From Treponema sp. (lineage in GTDB: Bacteria > Spirochaetota > Spirochaetia > Treponematales > Treponemataceae): 15,231 bases of DNA. Both the position numbers and the translations under genes were made by a program. The notes under the pieces are model-generated. The model ran no database searches. It was not told the DNA's origin and saw only the letters and a list, made by a program, of their open reading frames with translations. The DNA lies in assembly GCA_022510885.1 (NCBI GenBank), contig JAFLSP010000031.1:1-15231 (forward strand), given 5' to 3'. Positions 8,393 to 14,604 of the stretch are shown in pieces; the first letter of the stretch is position 1; every line of letters begins with the position of its first letter.

Positions 8393-9224
8393 ATCCTCCG
8401 CCGGAAGTCTGACGCGGATAGTACACCACCGAACCGTACCGCAAGTCGATTGCGGACACGTCCTTTTCCAGCGTGTTTACCACGTCAAGCATTACCATCA
8501 TATATTGTAATGCTTCTTCGTTCAATTGTCTATCGACTAGCACGCGCGTCTGACTGTGCAACGGATAGAGAACCAGCTCGTAGTTGCCGTATTCCTTAGG
8601 AACGACGTGGATTTCCGACACGCCCGCAAAATACTGCTGCGAGCGCGAACGGATGTCGCTTATCTGATTGATGAGGCCGCGGAAGTGCGCGGGAATCCGC
8701 ATCCCCTCGGGGATGTGTTCCACGGGAATGCCCGATATGAGCGGCAACGAAAGATGCGCCGTCGCGGCCGACGGCGGAAACAGCACGCCGTTCTTGTCAA
8801 CCTGCACGAGCACCGTTCGGTCACCCTGCACCGCGAACATCATGGCGACCGGCACGCGCTCCTTCACCGTGATGAACACGCGGTCAGGAAACCGTTTGAC
8901 CACCTGCACTTCTTCCACGCCCGCCACCGAACTGACGAGCGAGCGCGTGACATTCGCGTTAAAGCGCATCCAGTTTTTCTGCACGACAGGCGCGACCACT
9001 GCCGTCATGTCTTTTTCCGTATACCCGTTCAGCCCGCGCCATACGATGCGCACCGGGTTCATACACGGCACGACGAACAAATAGATGACTGCCTCGGAAA
9101 CCAAAAGCAGGCACAGCACACACAGAATTATCGGTATCGCGCGCGACTTTTGCGCTTTCTTTGCCTTCTGCTTCGGGGAAGCCGCCTCCAAGTTCTCAAA
9201 GCCGCGGAAGATACTGTCACTCAT
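8379..9224 (-). CDS. ftsQ: Cell division protein FtsQ/DivIB
   Basis: This is a 281-residue bitopic membrane protein. A basic cytoplasmic N-terminus of about 28 residues is followed by one membrane segment at about 29-53. A POTRA-like domain lies at about 56-124 (VEEVQVVKRFPDRVFITVKERVPVA) and a beta-type periplasmic domain extends to the end. FtsQ recruits FtsL, its partner FtsB/DivIC and downstream septal proteins. The assignment rests on this layout, on the F-P-D-R-V-F-I-T-V-K-E-R pattern of the family and on its place between ftsW and ftsA. The ATG at 9224 has GGAGTGA upstream and overlaps the ftsW end by 8 nt. It could equally be named DivIB, which is the same family. Confidence 0.92.
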   Translation of the reverse strand: MSDSIFRGFENLEAASPKQKAKKAQKSRAIPIILCVLCLLLVSEAVIYLFVVPCMNPVRIVWRGLNGYTEKDMTAVVAPVVQKNWMRFNANVTRSLVSSVAGVEEVQVVKRFPDRVFITVKERVPVAMMFAVQGDRTVLVQVDKNGVLFPPSAATAHLSLPLISGIPVEHIPEGMRIPAHFRGLINQISDIRSRSQQYFAGVSEIHVVPKEYGNYELVLYPLHSQTRVLVDRQLNEEALQYMMVMLDVVNTLEKDVSAIDLRYGSVVYYPRQTSGGGYGLE

Positions 9225-10386
9225 ATATCACTCCGATATCGCCAGGATTTCGTTCCGAATGCCCGGACCGGGACGTATTGATGAGGAAGCCGCACATCGC
9301 CAGCGTGAAGATAATCGACGAACCGCCCGAAGAAAAGAACGGCAGCGGAATGCCCGTGGTGGGAAGCACCCCGCCCACCACCGCGATGTTTACGAGCGAC
9401 TGCAACACAATCGTTGCCGTAAAGCCGAAGCTCGCCAACGCACCAAAGCGGTCGTCACACGTCAGCGCGCACGTGAACGCCCGCCATGCAAAGAGCGCGA
9501 GCAGCGCGAAATACAGCACCACGCCGACCAGGCCCATCGCCTCTGTCCACCCCGCGAACACATAGTCGCTCTGCACCTCGGGAATGGCATTGATGCGCGT
9601 CAGCCCCGTGCCGATACCCTGCCCCCAAAACCTGCCCGCGCTGATGGCGCGATTCGCCGCCATCGTCTGATAGTTTATCGTCTGCACGTAACTTTCCGGG
9701 CGAATATACCCGAGGATGCGGTCCATGCGGTACGGCTTGAGCAGCACCATCAGCGAGACCGCCGGAAGGGCAAGGCATGAGAACGGGATGACCCATGACA
9801 ACTTCGCGCCGCTGACGAAAAACAGCAACACCCCGATGAGGAACACGAACAACCCCGTCGAAAAATCCTGCTGCGCGAACACCACGCCCGAGAACACGAG
9901 CAGCCCGAAGAACGCGGGAAACACCGACTCATCCTCGTCTGAAACGGCGTGCTGCTGTTTGTCGAAGAAATTGGCAAGAAAAAGCACGAGCGCGAATTTT
10001 ATCGCCTCCGACGGCTGGAACGTGGAGAAATACGGAATGCGCAGCCACCGCCGTGCGCCGTTACGCTCCACGCCGATACCGGGAACGAACGTGAACAGGC
10101 ATAGCACAATCGAGCCGAACACAATCACCGGCAGCATCCGACGCAGGGCATCCAATTTGACAGATGCGAAAAAAAAGAGTGCGACAAATCCCACCACCGA
10201 GCTGATAAGCTGCCGTTCCACAAAATGCAGAGAGTTGCCGAACGCACGTTGACCAAAGCCGCTTGAACAGATATACAGCGTCGCAAGCCCAATGCCCCAC
10301 AAAAGCAGAATCATGACGATGAGCGCAGTATCGGCCTTTTTATATGTCTCAATCGGCCGTTCGGCGAAAAACATAAAGCGGCTCAC
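9217..10386 (-). CDS. ftsW: Septal peptidoglycan polymerase FtsW (SEDS family)
   Basis: This is a polytopic SEDS glycosyltransferase of about 389 residues with roughly ten membrane segments. It polymerises lipid II at the septum with a class B penicillin-binding protein. Family landmarks are RWLRIPYFSTFQPSEAIKFA in the first half, GQGIGTGLTRINAIPEVQSD (with the conserved acidic residue of the loop) and GIPLPFFSSGGSSI near the end. The start was set at GTG 10386-10384. It sits 7 nt after a GGAGG site and forms a GTGA overlap with the murF stop. A GTG at 10392 lies only one base after that site, and the ATG at 10374 has no such site. No ftsI gene accompanies it in this window. Confidence 0.95.
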   Translation of the reverse strand: MSRFMFFAERPIETYKKADTALIVMILLLWGIGLATLYICSSGFGQRAFGNSLHFVERQLISSVVGFVALFFFASVKLDALRRMLPVIVFGSIVLCLFTFVPGIGVERNGARRWLRIPYFSTFQPSEAIKFALVLFLANFFDKQQHAVSDEDESVFPAFFGLLVFSGVVFAQQDFSTGLFVFLIGVLLFFVSGAKLSWVIPFSCLALPAVSLMVLLKPYRMDRILGYIRPESYVQTINYQTMAANRAISAGRFWGQGIGTGLTRINAIPEVQSDYVFAGWTEAMGLVGVVLYFALLALFAWRAFTCALTCDDRFGALASFGFTATIVLQSLVNIAVVGGVLPTTGIPLPFFSSGGSSIIFTLAMCGFLINTSRSGHSERNPGDIGVIYE

Positions 10387-11852
10387 GCACACGCCTCCAC
10401 CGATTGTCCCGTTAGCAACGGAACAAGTCGTTCAAGCCCGATACCATGTGAACCTTTCAAGAGGATAAGGTCACCTGGCTGCACGACCGCGTTGATATTC
10501 CGCGCGACCGCCGCAAGTGCATCGTCACCATATTCAGTGACATAATCACACGTGATACTGCCAACGCGCACTGCCTCATCGTATGCAGAACGCATCTCCG
10601 CACCCACAAATATCGCCATATCAGCATCAGAACGCGCAATCATTTCGCCAATCCGCTTGTGTGCCGCACAGGAAGCATCGCCCAACTCAAGCATATCGCC
10701 CAAAATAAAATATTTTTTGCCTTGAATTTGCACGTCAGTACAGAACGCAATCGCCTTTTCCATAGAATCGGGATTGGCGTTGTAGCAGTCCGCAAGAATT
10801 GTCACCCCGTTTGCCGCGCGGACAATGCGACTCCGCGCCCCGAGCGGGCGCACGCTTTCTATGCCCGCTTTCATCTGCACAGCCGACACTCCCAGCGCAC
10901 GGGCAAGCGCGATTGCGGCAAGCGCATTCAGAGCGTTATACGTGCCGGGCAACGGCAGACGCATTTCCGTGTCGTCCACGCACAGCGTCGTGCCATCAAG
11001 CCCGTCATCATGCAGAATGCGTATGCCAGATGTCACACCGTCCGTTCCGTAGCGCACGACAGTCCCTTTCACGCCGTCGGCAAGGAAATCAGCGAAATCA
11101 TCCTGCGCAGGAATGACCGCCACGCCATCCGTACCTACGTGGGCAAAGATTTGTTTTTTTTCGTCAGCGATTGCCTGCCGACTCCCGAGCAGTCCGACGT
11201 GCGCAGTTCCGATGTTCGTCACAATCGCAAAGTTCGGTTTAAGCACCGCCGCAAGTTCAGCAATCTCACCCCTGCGGTTCATACCCATCTCAAATAAGCC
11301 GACCTCATGCTCGGGTCGGATAGCAAACACGCTCAGCGGCAATCCCGTCTCCGAATTCAGATTGCCCTCGTTCGTGACGACCTTGTATTTCTGCCGCAAC
11401 AACGCAACCGCGATTTCTTTGGTCGTCGTCTTTCCGCTCGACCCTGTTACTGCACATTTGATAAGCCGGGGAAACTGCGCCACATACGCGGCGGCGGCAT
11501 CCTGCAATGCGCGCAGTGTATGCTCCACCACAACAAATGCGACCGCCGGATGCTCCTGCGCAAGCCGTTCATATAATGCCCCATCCCGTTGATACGCGCC
11601 ACGTGCCACAAAAACCACGCTTGCGCCGTTCGCAAGCCCCTGTGGAATGTAGGCATGACCGTCTTGTTTTTCGCCGACAAGCGGCACAAAAAGCGTGTCC
11701 TCGACCACATTCCTGCTATCGGTCGCCACACTCGTAAAGAAAATTGCATTCGCTCTTTTCGCCGTACCGACAAGCGAACCACGAACTGCCGCAAGCAAGC
11801 GTTCGCCATCTAAAAGAGCATTATTTTCGTTTTTTTGCGTCGTTTCGCTCAT
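10383..11852 (-). CDS. murF: UDP-N-acetylmuramoyl-tripeptide--D-alanyl-D-alanine ligase
   Basis: This 489-residue cytoplasmic Mur ligase adds D-Ala-D-Ala to the UDP-MurNAc-tripeptide, giving the pentapeptide precursor. Visible motifs in order are SVATDSR (41-47) in the substrate-binding domain, the ATP loop TGSSGKTTTKE (136-146), TNEGNLNSETGLP (160-172), EMGMNRRGEI (188-197), NIGTAHVG (213-220), the GTYNALNALAA segment, DCYNANPDSM and ILGDMLELG. GNLN and the YNANP block distinguish MurF from MurE. The ATG at 11852 forms an ATGA overlap with the ftsL stop. The stop forms a GTGA overlap with the ftsW start. A run of seven A lies near the start of the coding strand. Length is slightly above the usual 450-470 residues, with a polar N-terminal extension. 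Confidence 0.96.
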   Translation of the reverse strand: MSETTQKNENNALLDGERLLAAVRGSLVGTAKRANAIFFTSVATDSRNVVEDTLFVPLVGEKQDGHAYIPQGLANGASVVFVARGAYQRDGALYERLAQEHPAVAFVVVEHTLRALQDAAAAYVAQFPRLIKCAVTGSSGKTTTKEIAVALLRQKYKVVTNEGNLNSETGLPLSVFAIRPEHEVGLFEMGMNRRGEIAELAAVLKPNFAIVTNIGTAHVGLLGSRQAIADEKKQIFAHVGTDGVAVIPAQDDFADFLADGVKGTVVRYGTDGVTSGIRILHDDGLDGTTLCVDDTEMRLPLPGTYNALNALAAIALARALGVSAVQMKAGIESVRPLGARSRIVRAANGVTILADCYNANPDSMEKAIAFCTDVQIQGKKYFILGDMLELGDASCAAHKRIGEMIARSDADMAIFVGAEMRSAYDEAVRVGSITCDYVTEYGDDALAAVARNINAVVQPGDLILLKGSHGIGLERLVPLLTGQSVEACA

Positions 11853-12157
11853 TTCGTGCTGCCCTTAATTTCCACGCGCACAATGTCATCCGTGTTTGCC
11901 TTGCGCATACCCAGTTCATTTTCTGCAATGCGTTCTATGCGGTCGGAACTGGAAAGCATGCTTATGTCCGAAATCAACTTTTTGTTCCGCTCCACCAGCT
12001 CCACCTGCTTTGCCTCAAGCGCGCGCACTTCTGACCTAAGCCGCGCGTATCGCTGCGCCTGTACGACGTCAATAATCAAAAGAGCGGGAATGGCGGCGGC
12101 CGCAAGATAAACGAGCAACTTGTTCCTCATGTTTCGTACTTTCAGTTTGTTCATCAT
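11849..12157 (-). CDS. ftsL: Cell division protein FtsL-like (septum formation initiator family)
   Basis: This is a small bitopic membrane protein of 102 residues. A basic N-terminus precedes one membrane segment at about 13-33 (LLVYLAAAAIPALLIIDVV). A heptad-like coiled coil covers about 36-70 and the family-type ending RIERIAENELGMRKA covers 73-87. FtsL forms a coiled coil with FtsB/DivIC and joins FtsQ at the septum. The call rests on architecture, the ending motif and location between rsmH and murF, the usual place of ftsL; sequence identity in this family is low. Two adjacent ATG codons (12157, 12154) are possible starts, preceded only by a weak AAGA; a third lies at 12130. The gene starts 18 nt after rsmH and its stop overlaps murF. 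A DivIC identity cannot be ruled out. Confidence 0.85.
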   Translation of the reverse strand: MMNKLKVRNMRNKLLVYLAAAAIPALLIIDVVQAQRYARLRSEVRALEAKQVELVERNKKLISDISMLSSSDRIERIAENELGMRKANTDDIVRVEIKGSTK

Positions 12158-12175
12158 TTCTTGCAGCCGACCCGA

Positions 12176-13162
12176 CTACACTCCCTTATATTCCGCGCGA
12201 TGCAATTCCGTCGCATCGCGTAACTTCCGTATGACCCGCAGTTTTGCGCTTCGGCTAGGAGGGTTCTCCCGAACCTCTCTAGCCGACGGCTCAACCGGCT
12301 TCCTTGTCAACACGTTCGCACACGGCGTTCCGCCACAGGCGCAGGCTGCTCGTTCAGGCGGGCACACGCACTGCTGACCAAGGTTGCGAAAATACCGCTT
12401 GACGATGCGGTCTTCAAGCGAATGAAACGTAATCACGCCCATTTTTCCGCCCGGTTGCAGGACGGAGAACGCATCGTGCAGTGCCGTCGGCAAACGTTCC
12501 AGCTCGCCGTTCACCGCGATGCGCAACGCCTGAAACGTCCGCGTCGCCGGGTGAATCGCACCATGCCGATACGCCGCTGGCACAGCATTCCAAACAACCT
12601 CTGCCAGCGCTTTTGAAGAAGCGATACGCCCTCCCGCCCTCGCTTCTACAATCGCACGGGCAATACGCCTGCTGTACTTTTCGTCGCTGTACGCATACAG
12701 CATATCCGCAAGCACATCCTCGCGGGTGTCATTCACCACATCCGCCGCGCTCACGCCCTTCCCCGTATCCAACCTCATATCCAAAGGCTCGTCATACCGA
12801 AACGAGAAGCCCCTCCCTGACTTCTCGTAATGGTACACGCTGATACCCAAATCGAACAGCACTATGTGCGGTCGCTCCGCATCGGCAGGAAACTCACGAT
12901 AAAAATCGCTGAACCAGCCGTTGTAGAATCGCACACGCTCCCCGAACCGCGCAAGCCGCTCGCGCGCACGGGATTGAATCGCGCCGTCTGCGTCCACCCC
13001 GATGACACGTAATGCCGAAAACGCCGACAGAAACGCCTCCGTATGACCGCCTTCTCCCAAAGTCGAATCAACCATCAGCGCACTCTGCTCAAACGCCTCC
13101 CCCACCGGCGAAAGCCATTCCATGCATTCCCGTAAGAGCACCGGCGTATGGACGATTTCCAC
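12176..13162 (-). CDS. rsmH: 16S rRNA (cytosine1402-N4)-methyltransferase RsmH (MraW)
   Basis: This 328-residue SAM-dependent enzyme N4-methylates C1402 in the ribosomal P site. Motifs are HTPVLLREC (5-13), the SAM loop TLGEGGHT (34-41), VIGVDADG (53-60), DLGIS (104-108), RGFSFRYDEPLDMRL (117-131), HPATRTFQALRIAVNGEL (204-221) and ITFHSLEDRIVKRYF (244-258). A cysteine cluster at 266-281 (CVCPP, CACGG, C281) resembles the metal-binding insertion seen in many RsmH proteins. Translation starts at a GTG (13162), four bases after GGGGAG, giving the conserved MEIVHTPVLL beginning. It lies 30 nt after mraZ. The 3' part of the gene contains a long inverted repeat (12252-12285), listed separately. Confidence 0.96.
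   Translation of the reverse strand: MEIVHTPVLLRECMEWLSPVGEAFEQSALMVDSTLGEGGHTEAFLSAFSALRVIGVDADGAIQSRARERLARFGERVRFYNGWFSDFYREFPADAERPHIVLFDLGISVYHYEKSGRGFSFRYDEPLDMRLDTGKGVSAADVVNDTREDVLADMLYAYSDEKYSRRIARAIVEARAGGRIASSKALAEVVWNAVPAAYRHGAIHPATRTFQALRIAVNGELERLPTALHDAFSVLQPGGKMGVITFHSLEDRIVKRYFRNLGQQCVCPPERAACACGGTPCANVLTRKPVEPSAREVRENPPSRSAKLRVIRKLRDATELHRAEYKGV
12251..12286 (-). repeat. Intragenic inverted repeat / mRNA hairpin within rsmH
   Basis: Arms at 12252-12266 and 12271-12285 pair along 15 positions around a four-base centre, and an outer T-A pair adds one more. On the mRNA strand, twelve of the fifteen are Watson-Crick pairs, one is G-U, and two A-C mismatches sit in the middle. 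The loop reads GGGA, which fits a GNRA tetraloop. The stretch encodes the P-S-A-R-E to P-P-S-R-S segment of RsmH, which the family tends to conserve. No T-run follows, so it is not an intrinsic terminator. It may be an RNA stability or processing element, or chance; pairing is seen directly, function is unknown. Confidence 0.6.
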
Positions 13163-13192
13163 ACCGCTCCCCCAAACATCGGCAGAAGCCGA

Positions 13193-13636
13193 CTAGAAAT
13201 TCACCCCCGCCAACAACTCAGCAGCAGCGGCAATATCCGGCTCAAAGCCCTCCACATTCTTGCGGTATTCCTCCGCGTCCCACAGCTCCACGTACCGGTC
13301 CACGCCGATAATCACGCAGTCTTTGGTCAGCCCCGCATACTCGCGAAGAATCTGAGGAACCGAAATACGACCCGCCTTGTCAAACTCCACCACCTGCGCC
13401 ATACCGAGCAGACGGTCTCGCAACATTCGTCCCTGCCGAGAGAACAACGACGTGTTCTCCATCAGTTTCGTTTTCAGTTCGGTCCAATATTCGGGAGTGT
13501 AGAGCCACAGTGACCTGTCCAGCGACTTGGCGATGATGAGACTATCTTGCGTCAGCGCAGACCGCAACTTGGACGGAAACAAAATCCTCCCCTTTTCGTC
13601 CAGCGTGTTGCGGTACTCACCGATTAACAGTTCCAT
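13193..13636 (-). CDS. mraZ: Transcriptional regulator MraZ
   Basis: This 147-residue DNA-binding protein has two SpoVT/AbrB-type half-domains. The landmarks are DEKGRI (13-18) and DKAGRI (86-91), each followed by VP- or FP-type residues. MraZ assembles into a ring and represses its own division operon by binding short GTGGG-type direct repeats. The ATG at 13636 gives MELLIGEYRNTLDEKGR, the usual family start. An in-frame GTG at 13651 would add five residues. Neither start has a canonical ribosome-binding site at good spacing: GGGAG is 3 nt before the GTG and 18 nt before the ATG. It is the first gene of the operon, 30 nt ahead of rsmH, behind the promoter and box array at 13637-13707. Confidence 0.95.
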   Translation of the reverse strand: MELLIGEYRNTLDEKGRILFPSKLRSALTQDSLIIAKSLDRSLWLYTPEYWTELKTKLMENTSLFSRQGRMLRDRLLGMAQVVEFDKAGRISVPQILREYAGLTKDCVIIGVDRYVELWDAEEYRKNVEGFEPDIAAAAELLAGVNF

Positions 13637-13671
13637 ACCACTATTTTCCACTTACTCCCACATTTTCCCAC
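13637..13671 (-). promoter_or_regulatory. MraZ-box operator array upstream of mraZ
   Basis: On the minus strand four pentamers occur at exactly ten-base spacing: GTGGG (13671-13667), GTGGG (13661-13657), GTGGA (13651-13647) and GTGGT (13641-13637). The spacers are AT-rich. A further GTGGG at 13690-13686 lies inside the promoter spacer. MraZ of Escherichia coli is known to bind TGGGN direct repeats separated by five bases, so this is very probably the autoregulatory operator. The array begins at the predicted transcription start and reaches the base before the mraZ ATG, so binding could block initiation or early elongation. Confidence 0.8.
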
Positions 13672-13679
13672 TTACTTAC

Positions 13680-13707
13680 ATTTTACCCACAAATTCGATA
13701 AAGTCAA
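13680..13707 (-). promoter_or_regulatory. Predicted sigma70-type promoter of the mraZ-division operon
   Basis: Read on the minus strand, TTGACT at 13707-13702 (five of six matches to the -35 consensus) is followed by a 16-base spacer and TAAAAT at 13685-13680 (five of six matches to the -10 consensus). Transcription would start near 13673 and leave a leader of about 37 nt before the mraZ ATG. A GTGGG box lies in the spacer next to the -10 element, and the main box array begins at the predicted start point. This is the only good promoter seen for the long minus-strand gene run. Confidence 0.7.
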
Positions 13708-13720
13708 GCAGTTTCACGCC

Positions 13721-13726
13721 GATAAT
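13721..13726 (+). promoter_or_regulatory. Possible -10 element of the divergent plus-strand gene
   Basis: GATAAT at 13721-13726 matches five of six bases of the -10 consensus on the plus strand. No convincing -35 element is seen 16-18 bases upstream. Transcription from it would start near 13733, only about three bases before the ATG at 13736, giving a practically leaderless message. That would fit the lack of a ribosome-binding site. The evidence is weak. Confidence 0.3.
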
Positions 13727-13735
13727 GAAAAAATT

Positions 13736-14476
13736 ATGATACAAACTTACAACGAGAGCGACTTACACCGCACGCTCAAGCACCTGTACGCGCTCGAACA
13801 CAACGGCAAGACCGAAGTTCCCGTCGGCAAGTGGATTTGCGACATCGTGACAGAAAACGGCGACGTAATAGAAATCCAAACCGCAAACATCTCCAAACTC
13901 ACCCCCAAAACCAAAAGCCTCCTTGACGACGGCAGAAACGTAATGATTGTACACCCACTCGTCATCGAAAAAACGATAGAGACATACACGCCGGACGGCG
14001 CGCTCATTAGTCGCCGAAAAAGCCCCAAAAAGCAGACGATATACGCAATGCTACGCAGTTTGACCGGCATCTACCCCCTGCTGCTGCACGGCAATCTCAC
14101 GCTCGAAGTGCTGTTCGTCACCATAACCGAACAGCGCAGAAAGACCGCTACGCCCGTGCGACTTGCAAACAAAAGCCGCCATTTCCCCAAAACATGGGTT
14201 CCGCAAGAAAAGAAACTCGAATCAATCATTCGGAAAGAACGCTACAAAACGAAAGCCGACTACATGGCACTCATTCCGCCTGCGCTCCCTCATGAATTCA
14301 CTATCCCGAACCTACAAAAAGCGATTTTTTCAAAACTGCAAGAAGACAAGACAAACAAAAATTCTTGCACTGCCGCCGCAAATCAAGCCCGCCTTTTACT
14401 ATGGCTTTTTACGCGCATGGATTTAGTAGAAAAATGCGGCAAACAAGGCAGATGCATCCTGTACAGAACGAAATAA
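13736..14476 (+). CDS. Uncharacterised protein with PD-(D/E)XK-like core and possible winged helix
   Basis: I do not recognise a named family for this 246-residue protein. There is no signal peptide or membrane segment, so it is probably cytoplasmic. The first 80 residues read like a restriction-endonuclease fold: helix (DLHRTLKHLYALE), strand KWICDIV with D36, strand VIEIQT with E46 and Q48, helix, then strand NVMIVHPL. D-X9-E-X-Q would be a PD-(D/E)XK variant with Gln for Lys. RRKSPKK (93-99) follows. The C-terminal 60 residues (FTIPNLQKAI to CILYRTK) could form a winged helix. It is transcribed divergently from mraZ and converges on flaA. AT content looks higher than in the division genes. 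No Shine-Dalgarno precedes the ATG. The fold assignment is inference from pattern only; the ORF itself is well supported by length and by standing alone on this strand. Confidence 0.75.
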   Translation: MIQTYNESDLHRTLKHLYALEHNGKTEVPVGKWICDIVTENGDVIEIQTANISKLTPKTKSLLDDGRNVMIVHPLVIEKTIETYTPDGALISRRKSPKKQTIYAMLRSLTGIYPLLLHGNLTLEVLFVTITEQRRKTATPVRLANKSRHFPKTWVPQEKKLESIIRKERYKTKADYMALIPPALPHEFTIPNLQKAIFSKLQEDKTNKNSCTAAANQARLLLWLFTRMDLVEKCGKQGRCILYRTK

Positions 14477-14496
14477 ACTTTCAACAGCGATTGCGC

Positions 14497-14523
14497 AAAA
14501 AAAAGACCGCTCTCTCAGCGGTC
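14497..14523 (-). terminator. Second (distal) rho-independent terminator of flaA
   Basis: A perfect seven-base stem (GACCGCT with AGCGGTC, 14505-14511 and 14517-14523) with a five-base loop is followed on the minus strand by eight T (14504-14497). It therefore serves minus-strand transcripts. On the plus strand the hairpin is followed by A residues, so it is not an intrinsic terminator for the converging plus-strand gene. It lies only a few bases beyond the first terminator. Confidence 0.85.
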
Positions 14524-14525
14524 AT

Positions 14526-14554
14526 AAAAAAAACAGTCCGCACAGGCGGACTGT
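14526..14554 (-). terminator. First (proximal) rho-independent terminator of flaA
   Basis: A perfect nine-base stem (ACAGTCCGC with GCGGACTGT, 14533-14541 and 14546-14554) with a four-base loop is followed on the minus strand by a run of T ending at 14526. It lies about 50 bases downstream of the flaA stop codon. With the next hairpin it forms a tandem pair in the same orientation, which should shut off flaA transcription before it enters the plus-strand gene and the mraZ promoter. Confidence 0.88.
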
Positions 14555-14604
14555 CGTAACAGAGTTTGTCTGCTTATTCCGACAAAAGCCGAAACAGGCA
14601 ACTA

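Noticed and set aside
11830-11836. Run of seven T (A in the murF coding strand) as a phase-variation tract
   Set aside because: It is short, in frame, and murF is normally essential. No sign of a frameshift was seen.
13637-13690. CRISPR-like or satellite repeat reading of the GTGG boxes
   Set aside because: The unit is only five conserved bases every ten. Position at the mraZ promoter explains it as an operator.
14565-14586. TTTGTC/GACAAA inverted repeat downstream of flaA
   Set aside because: Six-base arms with a ten-base loop and no T-run; weak beside the two strong terminators nearby.
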